Below are positions 25,507-34,404 of a stretch of DNA of 64,000 bases, in pieces (positions within the stretch are counted from its first letter, which is position 1; every line of letters starts with the position of its first letter). The notes below the pieces were generated by a model that saw nothing but the letters and a program-made list of their open reading frames with translations, was not told the origin of the DNA and searched no databases. A program made the translations under genes and the position numbers. Source of the DNA: Microbacterium sp. Yaish 1 (GTDB lineage Bacteria; Actinomycetota; Actinomycetes; Actinomycetales; Microbacteriaceae); assembly GCF_002245215.1 (NCBI RefSeq), contig NZ_NPMR01000001.1:310001-374000 (forward strand), written 5' to 3'.

Positions 25507-27903
25507 GTGACCGCGCGACCCGACCTGATCTTCCGCAGCAGAGAGCCCGCCGGCTCGTGGGAGGACGGCCTCATCGTCGGAAGCGGGCGGGTCGGCGCCG
25601 TGCTCCACGGACCCGGCGACGAGCTGCGCATCTCGATGGCGCACGAGCGGTTCTTCCTGCCCGCCAACCCGCGGCCGGCCGCTCCTCTGCTGCATCCGTC
25701 GCTGCCGCGGCTCCGAGCGGCGCTCGCGGCTGGAGACTCCGGCTCGGCCGCCGAGATCCTGGGCGCCGCGCTGACCGACGCCGGGTTCACCGATCTCGTC
25801 TGGACCGACCCCCTCGCGCTCTGCGGCTCCCTCACGGTGACGACCCCCGGTGGATGCACCGAGACCACGCGCGAGATCGACCTCGTCCGTGGCGTGGCCA
25901 CGGTCATCTGGCGCGACGATTCGGGTGCCTCCCACCGCGTCGGTGTCGTCGCCCCGCGCGGGAGCGACACGATCGAGCTCGCCCTCGAAGCCGCGGCCGA
26001 CACCGAGATGCGGATCCGCCTCGCGCTCGCTCCCGTCGATGACGCCCCCGCCGCGTCGTTCGCCCCCGACTACACCGGAACCGTCACGGGGCGCCTGCGC
26101 GCGGGCGACACCGGATGCCTCGAGGTCATCGACGCCGACGGTCAGCTTCTCGCCACCGCGACCGCAGCGATCCCCGAGCCCGGCGTCGTCTGGCGGTCGG
26201 ACGGGGACGCGCTCGAGGCCGGCATCCTCGTGCCCGCGGGGGTGAGACGGACCGTGCGCGTCGATCTGTCGGTCGTCGGGCGGCCGTTCGCTCCCGCGTC
26301 CGCTGCCGACGGGGACGGGCGTCTCCGCTCGCAGGAGCGCGCTCATGGCTCGCTCGTCACGACATCGCTGCTCGACCTCGACGGCGCATCCGACACGGTC
26401 GCCTCGACGACGGAGCGACTGTGGCACGAAGCCCGCTCGGGGAACCCGCACGCCGTCCGACGCGCGATCGAGATCGCGTACGTTTCGGGCCGGGCGAACG
26501 TCATCTCGTCGACGGGCGAGCTGCCCCCGACCCTCCAGGGCGTCTGGCAGGGCACCTGGAGGCCGGCATGGTCGGCCGACTACACGATGAACGGCAACCT
26601 GCAGAACGGGGCCCTCGCCGGTGCCGGCGTGACGGGAACGCCCGAGCTCGCGCTCTCACTCCTCAGCCTCGTCCTCCCGCACCTCGACGACTACCGGGAG
26701 AACGCGCGCCGGGTCTACGGCGCCGGCGGGATGCTGCTGCCCTCGCGCATGTCGACGCACGGCATCGCCAATCATGTCGATCGGGCCTTCCCCCATGTCT
26801 TCTGGACCGGCGCCGGCCCCTGGGTGCTGCGGATCGCGGCAGACATCCTGGCTCTCACGGGCGACCGTTCGATCGTCGACGACCGGCTCTGGGAGCTGGT
26901 CGAGGGCGTGCTGGCATTCGGTGAGACCGCGACGGTCGTCGTCGACGGCATCCGTCACTTCTCACCGAGCTACTCGCCCGAGAACACTCCCGCCGGCTCG
27001 GCCACGCCGCTCGCGATCGATGCGGCCATCGATGTCGCCGCGTACCGCGATGCCGCCCGCGCGGCCCGTCTGCTCGGGCGCGCCCGGGGCGACGGCTCGC
27101 TCAACGACCGCTGGCAGGCGCTCGCGAGCAGCTTCCCCGACCTCGCCGTGGCCCCCGAGGGAACGCTGGCCGAGTGGCTCGACCCGGCTGCGCAGGAGAA
27201 CGCCGCGCACCGGCACGTCTCGCAGCTGTATCCGCTCTGGTACGAGACCGACGAGATGTTCACGGCTGACACACCGTCGGCGTCCGCGCTGCGGCAGGCC
27301 GCCCGACGCACGATCCACGCGAAGATCGCATGGCGTGCCCACGATCCCGCTCCCCCGCCCGGCCGGATGGAGATGGCATTCGGGCTCGCGCAGATCGGTC
27401 TGGCCGCGGCCGCACTCGGTGACGCCGAGGCGGCCGTGCAGTGCGTCGAATGGCTCTCGCTCCTGCACTGGCGCCCGTCGCTCACCACGACCCACGACGC
27501 CGGCAGCATCTTCAACCTCGATGCCAGCGGCGGGCTGCCCGCCGTCGTCGCGTCGATGCTCAGCCGGTCGACGATGGACTCGCTCCACCTGCTGCCCGCG
27601 CTTCCGGCGCGGTGGCCGCGGGGTCGGATCACGGGGCTCCGCGCGCGTGGCGGCATCGTGATCGACAGCCTGGCCTGGGACGAGGTGTCGGCGACGGTCG
27701 AGGTGCGCAGACTCCCGGAGGCGTCGTGGCTGTGTCCATCCGGCAGCACGACGGTGCATACCGGATCGGGGTTCACATGGGCGGACGAGCAGCCCGACGC
27801 GGACGGTGACGCGCGCATCGTCGAGCTGGGCGAGCACCCCGTCACCCTGCGGATGCGGCGGAAGGCGAGCACCGCGGCCGAGGGCACGACGTCGACATCG
27901 TAG
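25507..27903 (+). CDS. GH95-type alpha-L-fucosidase / alpha-L-galactosidase
   Basis: A 798-residue inverting hydrolase of family GH95, whose members cleave alpha-L-fucose or alpha-L-galactose. The order is N-terminal beta-domain (to about 290), linker, alpha/alpha-barrel and C-terminal beta-domain. Catalytic positions known from the bifidobacterial enzyme can be placed: the two asparagines in DYTMNGN (N362, N364), the acid E492 in SPENTP, and D672 in FNLDASGG. The sequence around them departs from the usual form: the MNYW that normally follows the asparagines is lost and FQIDGNFG is replaced. RHVSQLYPLW is retained. No signal peptide, so it acts on imported oligosaccharides. GTG 25507 is 13 bases after the LacI stop. 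Confidence 0.82.
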   Translation: MTARPDLIFRSREPAGSWEDGLIVGSGRVGAVLHGPGDELRISMAHERFFLPANPRPAAPLLHPSLPRLRAALAAGDSGSAAEILGAALTDAGFTDLVWTDPLALCGSLTVTTPGGCTETTREIDLVRGVATVIWRDDSGASHRVGVVAPRGSDTIELALEAAADTEMRIRLALAPVDDAPAASFAPDYTGTVTGRLRAGDTGCLEVIDADGQLLATATAAIPEPGVVWRSDGDALEAGILVPAGVRRTVRVDLSVVGRPFAPASAADGDGRLRSQERAHGSLVTTSLLDLDGASDTVASTTERLWHEARSGNPHAVRRAIEIAYVSGRANVISSTGELPPTLQGVWQGTWRPAWSADYTMNGNLQNGALAGAGVTGTPELALSLLSLVLPHLDDYRENARRVYGAGGMLLPSRMSTHGIANHVDRAFPHVFWTGAGPWVLRIAADILALTGDRSIVDDRLWELVEGVLAFGETATVVVDGIRHFSPSYSPENTPAGSATPLAIDAAIDVAAYRDAARAARLLGRARGDGSLNDRWQALASSFPDLAVAPEGTLAEWLDPAAQENAAHRHVSQLYPLWYETDEMFTADTPSASALRQAARRTIHAKIAWRAHDPAPPPGRMEMAFGLAQIGLAAAALGDAEAAVQCVEWLSLLHWRPSLTTTHDAGSIFNLDASGGLPAVVASMLSRSTMDSLHLLPALPARWPRGRITGLRARGGIVIDSLAWDEVSATVEVRRLPEASWLCPSGSTTVHTGSGFTWADEQPDADGDARIVELGEHPVTLRMRRKASTAAEGTTSTS

Positions 27904-27912
27904 GCTGAACGG

Positions 27913-28779
27913 ATGCCCGACCTCGCCTCGCCGCTCATCGCGTGGTACCGAGACAACGCGCGCGACCTGCCCTGGCGACGGCCCGGATTCGGCGCCTGGG
28001 GCACCCTGGTGAGCGAGTTCATGCTGCAGCAGACACCCGTGGCTCGGGTGATCCCGCTGCTGGAGGCGTGGCTCGAGCGATGGCCGACCCCGGCGGATCT
28101 CGCCGCTGCGGCCCCCGCCGATGCTGTCCGGCAATGGGCCAACCTGGGGTACCCGCGACGTGCGCTCTGGCTGCACCGCGCCGCCGTCGAGATCCGGGAC
28201 CGCCACGCCGGGGTCGTGCCCCGCGACGTCGACGATCTGCTCGCGCTGACAGGCATCGGCGACTACACGGCACGCGCGGTCGCGGTCTTCGCCTACGGCG
28301 ATCGGCACCCCGTCGTCGACACCAACACCCGGCGGGTTCTGGCGCGAGCCGTCCAGGGCCGTTCGCAGCCGGGTCCGGCAGCCAAACGCGACCTCGTCGA
28401 CATGACCGAGATCCTGCCCGACGACATCGCTGCGTCTGCTGTCGTGAACGCGGCGGCGATGGAGCTGGGTGCACTGGTGTGCACGGCGCGGGTACCGCGG
28501 TGCGACGCGTGCCCGCTGGCCGACCGCTGCGCGTGGCGTGCCGCGGGCTATCCCGACACCGGCGACACCCGCGTGAAGCAGGCACGCTACGAGGGCAGCG
28601 ACCGGCAGGCGCGAGGCGCGATCCTGCAGGTCCTGCGCGCCGCGACGACGCACGACGTCGCCGCGGCGGACGTCATCGGCGACTGGCCCGACGCCGCTCA
28701 GCGCGACCGTGCGATCGATTCGCTCGTCGTCGACGGCCTCGTCGAAGCCGTCGACGGCCGGCTGCGCCTGCCGCGCTGA
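27913..28779 (+). CDS. mutY: A/G-specific adenine glycosylase
   Basis: Base-excision repair enzyme that removes adenine mispaired with 8-oxoguanine. The 288-residue protein has the catalytic glutamate E35 in SEFMLQQT, the helix-hairpin-helix LTGIGDYTARAV, catalytic D136 in VVDTNTRR (101 residues after E35, as in E. coli MutY), and a 4Fe-4S cluster set C-x6-C-x2-C-x5-C ending CPLADRCAW. It lacks the C-terminal NUDIX-like 8-oxoG recognition domain of long MutY proteins, so it is a short actinobacterial form; a small winged-helix-like tail replaces it. It starts 9 bases after the GH95 stop and is convergent with rbfA across a strong hairpin. Confidence 0.93.
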   Translation: MPDLASPLIAWYRDNARDLPWRRPGFGAWGTLVSEFMLQQTPVARVIPLLEAWLERWPTPADLAAAAPADAVRQWANLGYPRRALWLHRAAVEIRDRHAGVVPRDVDDLLALTGIGDYTARAVAVFAYGDRHPVVDTNTRRVLARAVQGRSQPGPAAKRDLVDMTEILPDDIAASAVVNAAAMELGALVCTARVPRCDACPLADRCAWRAAGYPDTGDTRVKQARYEGSDRQARGAILQVLRAATTHDVAAADVIGDWPDAAQRDRAIDSLVVDGLVEAVDGRLRLPR

Positions 28780-28788
28780 CGAGACGGA

Positions 28789-28820
28789 AGAGGGATGCCG
28801 CTGTGCCGCGGCATCCCTCT
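28789..28820. terminator. Bidirectional hairpin between mutY and rbfA
   Basis: Perfect 13-bp arms (28789-28801 and 28808-28820), 6-base loop, between two convergent stop codons. The + strand continues CTCTC rather than a U tract. The stem contains GGATGCCGC, the same core seen in the hairpins at 29313-29378 and 36485-36517. Confidence 0.8.
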
Positions 28821-28823
28821 CTC

Positions 28824-29261
28824 TCAGTCCTCGTCCTCGTCGACCTCACGAGGCTTGACGTACGGGTCGGGCTCCCCCGCGTAGGTGGCGCCGGTCGCGG
28901 TGGCCGCGGTGGCGGCATCCCGCTCGCGCGCCTCCCGGAGCAGGTGCTCGATGTGGCCCGCGTTCTCGGGAATGGCGTCGAGGATGAACTCGAGCGTCGG
29001 GGTGACCCGGACGCCGAGCTTGCGGCCGACCTCGCTGCGGAGCATGCCCGTCGCCGCGCGCAGGGCGTCGGCCGAGTCGGCGCGCTCCTGGTCGGATCCG
29101 TACACGGTGTAGAACACCGACGCGTGCTGCAGGTCACCCGTGACCCGCACGTCGGTGATGGTCACGAAGCCGAGGCGCGGGTCACGCAGCCCCTTCTCCA
29201 GCCGCTCCGCGACGAGCACGCGGATGCGATCGGCCAGACGCGACTGACGTTCGCTGGACAT
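28824..29261 (-). CDS. rbfA: Ribosome-binding factor A
   Basis: Assembly factor that binds the 30S subunit near helix 1 of 16S rRNA and helps late maturation and cold adaptation. The 145-residue protein has a KH-like domain with RQSRLADRIRVLVAE at the start, DPRLGFVTITDVRVTGDLQ near 28-46, and a long acidic C-terminal tail ending EDED. Start ATG 29261 has an AGAAGG element; the open frame upstream runs into a 22-bp inverted repeat and is not coding. It is the last gene of the nusA-ylxR-infB-rbfA run, separated from infB by 133 bases that contain that hairpin. Confidence 0.93.
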   Translation of the reverse strand: MSSERQSRLADRIRVLVAERLEKGLRDPRLGFVTITDVRVTGDLQHASVFYTVYGSDQERADSADALRAATGMLRSEVGRKLGVRVTPTLEFILDAIPENAGHIEHLLREARERDAATAATATGATYAGEPDPYVKPREVDEDED

Positions 29262-29312
29262 ACCTTCTTCTCCTTCTTCCCCTCCGCCAGCTCGGCGGAT
29301 GGATGCAGCGAA

Positions 29313-29378
29313 GGCGTTGGATGCCTCCTCGATAGTCGGGGTCTCGGGGGTCCTGTTATCGAGGAGGCATCCAACGCC
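29313..29378. repeat. Perfect 22-bp inverted repeat between infB and rbfA
   Basis: Arms 29313-29334 and 29357-29378 are perfectly complementary over 22 bp with a 22-base GC-rich loop. It sits in the transcribed gap between infB and rbfA, 17 bases beyond the infB stop. No U tract follows. It may be an attenuator, RNase III or stability element, or a small mobile repeat. Confidence 0.9.
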
Positions 29379-29394
29379 GTAGCGTCTGACGAAA

Positions 29395-32190
29395 TCAGCC
29401 GCGCGGCTTCTCCACCATCTCGGTCGTCTCGATCTCGTCGCCGATCTGGATGTCGTTGTACTTGCCGAGGCCGATACCGGCTTCGAAGTCCGTGCGGACC
29501 TCGGTGACGTCGTCCTTGAACCGGCGGAGCGACTCGATGGCCAGGCCATCGGCGATCACGACGCCGTCGCGGATGACGCGCGCCTTGGCGTTGCGCGTGA
29601 TCGTGCCCGAGCGGACGATGACACCCGCGATGTTGCCGAACTTCGAGGAACGGAACACCTCGCGGATCTCGGCCACACCCGACTGGACCTCTTCGTACTC
29701 CGGCTTGAGCATGCCCTTGAGCGACTGCTCCACGTCGTCGATCGCGTTGTAGATGACCGAGTAGAACCGGACGTCCACACCCTCGCGGGCGGCGCGCTCA
29801 CGAGCCTTCGTGTCGGGACGGACGTTGAAGCCGATGACGATCGCGTTGTCGATCGTCGCCAGGTTGATGTCCGACTCGGTGATGGCGCCGACGCCGCGGT
29901 GGATGATCCGCAGCTGCACGGAGTCGTCGACCTCGATCTTGAGCAGCGACTCCTCGAGGGCCTCGACGGCACCCGAGACGTCACCCTTGATGATGAGGTT
30001 GAGCGACTCGACCTTGCCCTCTTCGAGAGCGCGGGTGAAGTCCTCGAGCGAGATGCGCTTGCGGGCCTTGGCCAGCTGGGCGTTGCGCTCGGCGGCCTCG
30101 CGCTTCTCGGCGATCTGACGGGCGGTGCGGTCCTCCTCGGTGACGATGAACACGTCGCCGGCTCGGGGCACCGAGTTCAGACCCTGCACCTGAACGGGGC
30201 GCGAGGGGTAGGCCTCCTCGACCGGGTCGCCGTTCTCGTCGATCATGGCGCGGACGCGGCCGTAGGCCGTTCCCGCGACGATCGCGTCGCCGACGCGGAG
30301 CGTTCCGGACTGGATGAGCACCGTGGCCACGGAACCGCGGCCCTTGTCGAGCTTCGCCTCGATCGCGACACCGCGCGCCGCCTTGTTCGGGTTCGCCGTG
30401 AGGTCGAGACCGGCATCGGCGGTGAGCAGGACGGCGTCCAGGAGCTCCTGGATGTTGGTGCCCTGTCGCGCCGACACGTCGACGAACATGACGTCGCCGC
30501 CGTACTCCTCGGCGACCAGACCGTACTCGGTGAGCTGCTGACGGACCTTGGCCGGGTTGGCGTCGGGCTTGTCGACCTTGTTCACCGCGACCACGATCGG
30601 CACGTTGGCGGCCTGAGCGTGGTTCAGGGCCTCGACCGTCTGCGGCATGATGCCGTCGTCGGCCGCGACCACGAGGATCGCGATGTCGGTCACCTGCGCA
30701 CCACGGGCACGCATGGCGGTGAACGCCTCGTGACCCGGGGTGTCGATGAAGGTGATCGCGCGCTCGATGCCCTCGTGCTCGGTCCAGACCTGGTACGCAC
30801 CGATGTGCTGCGTGATGCCACCGGCCTCGCCCGCGACCACGTTGGTCTGACGGATCGCGTCGAGCAGTCGCGTCTTACCGTGGTCGACGTGGCCCATGAC
30901 GGTGACCACCGGAGGACGGATCTCGAGGTCTTCGTCGCTCTCGGCTTCCAGCTCGGCGTCGAGGTCGAGACCGAAGCCCTCGAGGAGCTCTTTGTCCTCG
31001 TCCTCGGGCGAGACCATCTGGATCTTGTAGCCGAGCTCCTCGCCGAGCACCTCGAAGGTGGCCTCGTCGAGCGACTCCGTGGCCGTGGCCATCTCGCCCA
31101 GGTTGAACAGGATCGTCACGAGCGTGCCGGGCTGCACGGTGTAGCCGCGCAGCGCCTCGAGCTTGTCCGCGAAGTCGGCGATCGATGCGCCGCGGCGCAG
31201 GCGGATGATCTCGCCGTTGCCCTTCTGAACGTTGACGCCGCCGACGACCGGCGCCGACCGCATCTCGAACTCCTGCCGCTTCGCCCGACGCGACTTGCGC
31301 TGCTTGGACTTGCCGCCACCCTTTCCGAACGCACCCGCGGTTCCGCCGCCGGGGCCGCGACCGCGACCACCGCCGCCACCGGGACGACCGGCGAAGCCGC
31401 CGCCGGGAGCACCCGGACGCTGGAAACCGCCGCCGGCACCGCCGGGACGACCGGGACCGCCGGGACGCTGCTGGAAGGGCGCGCCGGGACGACCGCCGCC
31501 ACCGGGACGGCCGGCGCCGCCGGGACGCGGAGCGCCGGGGCGCGGCGAACCGGGACGCGGAGCCTGCGGACGCGGGATGTTGCCGGGCGTGGGCCGCTGG
31601 CCCATGCCCTGTGCCGACGCGAAGGGGTTGTTGCCCGGACGCGGACCGGCGGGACGCTGGCCCATGCCCTGCGAGGGGGCGAAGGGGTTGTTGCCGGGGC
31701 GCGCGCCACCGGGACGCGGCGGCTGCGAGCCACCGGGCGTCGGGCCCGCGGGCTTGGCCGGACCGGGCTTGCCGGCCCCGGGCGTCGGAGCCGACGGTGC
31801 CGAAGGCGCGGCCGGGGTCGCCGACGGCGCGGCCGGAGCCGCGGGAGCCGCCGGGGCGGACGCCGCAGGTGCAGCGGGAGCAGCAGGTGCAGCGGGCTTG
31901 GCCGGACCGGGCTTGGCGGCCGGGCCGGGCTTGGCGCCGGCGGGACCGGGCTTGCCGGCAGCCGGACGGGCTGCACCGGGCTTGGCGCCGCCCGATGCCG
32001 CGGGAGCGGAGGCCGCAGCGGCGGAGCCGCCCTCAGCCTCGAGCGCAGCCCGCAGCTTGCGAGCCACGGGGGGCTCGATGGTGGACGAGGGGCTCTTGAC
32101 GAACTCGCCGAGCTCCTTCAGCTTCGCGAGCGCGACTTTGCTGTCGACGCCGAGTTCGGAAGCGATCTCGTGTACGCGTGGTTTTGCCAC
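29395..32190 (-). CDS. infB: Translation initiation factor IF-2
   Basis: GTPase that recruits initiator tRNA to the 30S subunit and promotes subunit joining. The 931-residue protein opens with the IF2N element [20 protein letters not shown], then a long low-complexity Pro/Ala/Gly/Arg region (about 50-300) typical of actinobacteria. The GTPase domain follows with [15 protein letters not shown] near 433-447, DTPGHEAF and NKVDKPDA, then domains II-IV ending in [10 protein letters not shown]. The N-terminal region carries two 60-bp DNA repeats (31591-31702) encoding PGNNPFA...QGMGQRP. It lies downstream of ylxR (95-base gap) and upstream of rbfA. Confidence 0.97.
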   Translation of the reverse strand: MAKPRVHEIASELGVDSKVALAKLKELGEFVKSPSSTIEPPVARKLRAALEAEGGSAAAASAPAASGGAKPGAARPAAGKPGPAGAKPGPAAKPGPAKPAAPAAPAAPAASAPAAPAAPAAPSATPAAPSAPSAPTPGAGKPGPAKPAGPTPGGSQPPRPGGARPGNNPFAPSQGMGQRPAGPRPGNNPFASAQGMGQRPTPGNIPRPQAPRPGSPRPGAPRPGGAGRPGGGGRPGAPFQQRPGGPGRPGGAGGGFQRPGAPGGGFAGRPGGGGGRGRGPGGGTAGAFGKGGGKSKQRKSRRAKRQEFEMRSAPVVGGVNVQKGNGEIIRLRRGASIADFADKLEALRGYTVQPGTLVTILFNLGEMATATESLDEATFEVLGEELGYKIQMVSPEDEDKELLEGFGLDLDAELEAESDEDLEIRPPVVTVMGHVDHGKTRLLDAIRQTNVVAGEAGGITQHIGAYQVWTEHEGIERAITFIDTPGHEAFTAMRARGAQVTDIAILVVAADDGIMPQTVEALNHAQAANVPIVVAVNKVDKPDANPAKVRQQLTEYGLVAEEYGGDVMFVDVSARQGTNIQELLDAVLLTADAGLDLTANPNKAARGVAIEAKLDKGRGSVATVLIQSGTLRVGDAIVAGTAYGRVRAMIDENGDPVEEAYPSRPVQVQGLNSVPRAGDVFIVTEEDRTARQIAEKREAAERNAQLAKARKRISLEDFTRALEEGKVESLNLIIKGDVSGAVEALEESLLKIEVDDSVQLRIIHRGVGAITESDINLATIDNAIVIGFNVRPDTKARERAAREGVDVRFYSVIYNAIDDVEQSLKGMLKPEYEEVQSGVAEIREVFRSSKFGNIAGVIVRSGTITRNAKARVIRDGVVIADGLAIESLRRFKDDVTEVRTDFEAGIGLGKYNDIQIGDEIETTEMVEKPRG
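31591..31702 (-). repeat. 60-bp direct repeat in the infB N-terminal region
   Basis: Two imperfect copies with an exact 60-base period, each encoding PGNNPFA...QGMGQRP within the disordered linker. The in-frame unit length suggests expansion by slippage or recombination. Confidence 0.8.
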
Positions 32191-32285
32191 AATTCTCCTG
32201 TCTGAAGGCCCACCCTCGGACAGGGCGGACCGCTTAAGCGCGGACGGGTCTCATTTCGAGCCGTTCACTTCGTGTCCATAGCCGT

Positions 32286-32537
32286 TCAGCCTTTGCGCTG
32301 GTGATCAATCGGGAAATCCTGCGTGTCCAGTGGGCCGGACACCCGCAGGGCTCGTCCGAACGCGCGGCGCCGCAGAGCGGCATCCATGCATTCGCGCGTC
32401 TCGTGCACCCACGCGCCCCTGCCCGGCAGCGACGCGGCTCGATCTGCGATCAAGACGCCGTCGCGGGCCACGACTCGCAGGAGTGAGGACCGGGAGGCAC
32501 GCGCGCGGCAGCCCACGCACGTTCGAACAGGTTCCAT
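32286..32537 (-). CDS. ylxR: YlxR family RNA-binding protein (DUF448)
   Basis: An 83-residue protein of the YlxR family, which in Firmicutes binds and modulates the RNase P RNA (also named RnpM) and sits between nusA and infB, exactly as here. It carries RTCVGCRAR near the start and GRGAWVHETRECM in the middle, the family signature. ATG 32537 begins 30 bases after nusA. No catalytic function is expected. Confidence 0.92.
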   Translation of the reverse strand: MEPVRTCVGCRARASRSSLLRVVARDGVLIADRAASLPGRGAWVHETRECMDAALRRRAFGRALRVSGPLDTQDFPIDHQRKG

Positions 32538-32567
32538 TCTACCCCCTCGACCGACTTCCCGGTTTCG

Positions 32568-33554
32568 TCAGGACTCCAGGATCGAGTCGGGCTGGATGTC
32601 GATCTTGGCGCCGGTGAGCTTCGCGGCGAGGCGGGCGTTCTGGCCCTCCTTGCCGATGGCGAGCGACAGCTGGTAGTCGGGGACGAGCGCCCGGACGGCC
32701 TTCGTAGCCGCGTCGAGCACGAAGCTCGAGGTCACCTTGGCCGGCGACAGCGCGTTGGCCACGAAGGTCGGCAGGTCGGCGTTGTAGTCGATGATGTCGA
32801 TCTTCTCCCCGCCGAGCTCTTCCGTGACGGCGCGGACGCGGCGGCCCAGCTCGCCGATGCAGGCTCCCTTGGCGTTGATCGAGGGGTCGTTGGCCTTGAC
32901 CGCGATCTTCGTGCGGTGACCGGCTTCACGAGCCAGCGAGGTGATCTCGACGAGACCGTTGGCGATCTCGGGCACCTCCATGGCGAAGAGCTTGCGGACG
33001 AGTCCGGGGTGGGTGCGCGACACGGTGATGGAGGGGCCCTTCGTGCCCTTGGAGACCGAGGTCACGTACACGCGCAGGCGCGAACCGTGACGGTACTCCT
33101 CGCCCGCGACCTGCTCCTCGGGCGGGAGGATGGCCTCGATCGTGCCGAGGTCGACGTGCACCATGCGCGGGTTCGGCCCCTGCTGGATGACACCGGCGAC
33201 GATGTCGCCCTCCTTGCCCCGGAACTCTCCCAGCACGGCGTCGTCGGCGATGTCGCGCAGGCGCTGGCTGATGACCTGCTTCGCGGCGAACGCGGCGATG
33301 CGGCCGAAGTCGTCGGGAGTCGACTCCTCCTCGCCGATGACGGCGCCGTCCTCATCGCGCAGCGGCACGTAGATGGCGACGTGACCGGTCTTGCGGTCGA
33401 GCTCCGCACGAGCGCCCTCGGGCAGCTCGCCGTCGGGCGAGGTGTGCTTGGCGTACGCCGTGAGGACCGCCTGCTCGATGATGCGGACGAGTTCGTCGAA
33501 GGGGATCTCCTTCTCTCGCTCGACGGTGCGCAGCAGTGAGAGATCGATGTCCAT
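32568..33554 (-). CDS. nusA: Transcription termination/antitermination factor NusA
   Basis: RNA polymerase-associated factor controlling pausing, termination and antitermination. The 328-residue protein has the N-terminal polymerase-binding domain (MDIDLSLLRTVEREKEIP), an S1 domain (about 130-200; EGDIVAGVIQQGPNP) and two KH domains (SRTHPGLVRKLF; ELGGEKIDIIDYNAD; LAIGKEGQNARLAAKLTG). It lacks the C-terminal acidic repeats of E. coli NusA, normal for actinobacteria. It starts the leftward nusA-ylxR-infB-rbfA run. rimP, which usually precedes nusA, is not found upstream; a divergent membrane-protein gene is there instead. Confidence 0.96.
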   Translation of the reverse strand: MDIDLSLLRTVEREKEIPFDELVRIIEQAVLTAYAKHTSPDGELPEGARAELDRKTGHVAIYVPLRDEDGAVIGEEESTPDDFGRIAAFAAKQVISQRLRDIADDAVLGEFRGKEGDIVAGVIQQGPNPRMVHVDLGTIEAILPPEEQVAGEEYRHGSRLRVYVTSVSKGTKGPSITVSRTHPGLVRKLFAMEVPEIANGLVEITSLAREAGHRTKIAVKANDPSINAKGACIGELGRRVRAVTEELGGEKIDIIDYNADLPTFVANALSPAKVTSSFVLDAATKAVRALVPDYQLSLAIGKEGQNARLAAKLTGAKIDIQPDSILES

Positions 33555-33695
33555 GGGGGCCCTCCATATTCAGCTCTTGTCCGGGCGCGTTTCGCGCTCC
33601 CGGCATCCATCCCACGTTACCCGATGGGGCCGTGAACGTGTTTGCCCGGCCCCGACGAGACCGCGGTCGGCGGACGATCTCGCGATACTGGGGGC

Positions 33696-34304
33696 ATGAC
33701 CGAACGCGCTCCCCGCCTCGCCGACCCCGGACTGATCGGGCTGCTCGGTTTCGTCATCGCCACCCTCACGGCGCAGCTGGAGCATCTCGGACTGCAGAAC
33801 GAGAGCCCGGTGTTCTGGGTCGGCGCCGTCTTCGGAGGCGTGGTCCAGGTCACCGCAGGGATGCTCTCCTACTTCGCGGGCGACGACTTCCACTTCATCG
33901 TCTACAACGCCTTCGGGTGGTACTGGATCTGCATGCCCGGATTCCTGCTCGGCGGCGAGCTCGGGTTCTTCGAGGTCGAGGGCCCCGCACGCGGCGTGTT
34001 CACGCTGATGTTCTCCATCCTGGCGCTCGTGTTCGCCCTCTCGGCGGCATCGCGCAACACCGTGCTGCCCGTGACGCTGCTCGCGGTCGCGGTCGGCCTC
34101 GGACTGCAGACGATCACGGCGTTCGGCGGGCCGGCGGCCGTCGGTGCGGCAGGCTCGGTCGCGCTGCTCGTGGCGTCGGCGCTCGCAGCGTACATGCTTC
34201 TCGAGAAGTTCTACACGCGGACGCTGGGCCGCAGCGTGCTGCCTCTGGGCCCCGCGTGGTTCCGGCTCGCCTCACCTGTATCGATTCAGGCGCATACTGT
34301 TTGA
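33696..34304 (+). CDS. Acetate/succinate transporter-like membrane protein (GPR1/FUN34/YaaH family)
   Basis: A 202-residue membrane protein with six predicted helices. GLLGFVIATLTAQLEHLG near residue 11-28 corresponds to the family's N-P-x-x-L-G-L-x-G-F region, and GGVVQVTAGMLSYFAGDDFH to its GGxxQxxAG[ML]xEYxxGNTF block, so I place it in the SatP/YaaH group, which moves acetate or succinate with protons. The exact NPAPLG motif is altered to ADPGLIG, so the substrate is uncertain. It is divergent from nusA across 141 bases and occupies the place where rimP is usually found. The alcohol dehydrogenase gene follows on the same strand 100 bases later. Confidence 0.7.
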   Translation: MTERAPRLADPGLIGLLGFVIATLTAQLEHLGLQNESPVFWVGAVFGGVVQVTAGMLSYFAGDDFHFIVYNAFGWYWICMPGFLLGGELGFFEVEGPARGVFTLMFSILALVFALSAASRNTVLPVTLLAVAVGLGLQTITAFGGPAAVGAAGSVALLVASALAAYMLLEKFYTRTLGRSVLPLGPAWFRLASPVSIQAHTV

Positions 34305-34404
34305 GGACCGGGCGGCCCGCGCTGCGGGAGACGACGCCCGATCGTGACATCGGTCGCGACGACGGCTCTGCCGCCGCGACCGCAACGCGAAAGGAACCTC
34401 TCAC

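Noticed and set aside
26962..28653. Long leftward frame across GH95 and mutY
   Set aside because: Both strands cannot be real here; mutY and GH95 have intact catalytic motifs, the antisense product has none.
31300..32060. CRISPR-like or satellite repeats in the Pro/Gly/Ala-rich part of infB
   Set aside because: The repetition is codon-level low complexity of the IF-2 linker, plus one 60-bp duplication; no spacer pattern.
29899..32205. Long reading frame opposite infB
   Set aside because: Mirror of the IF-2 gene with repetitive composition; no family signal and no ribosome binding site.
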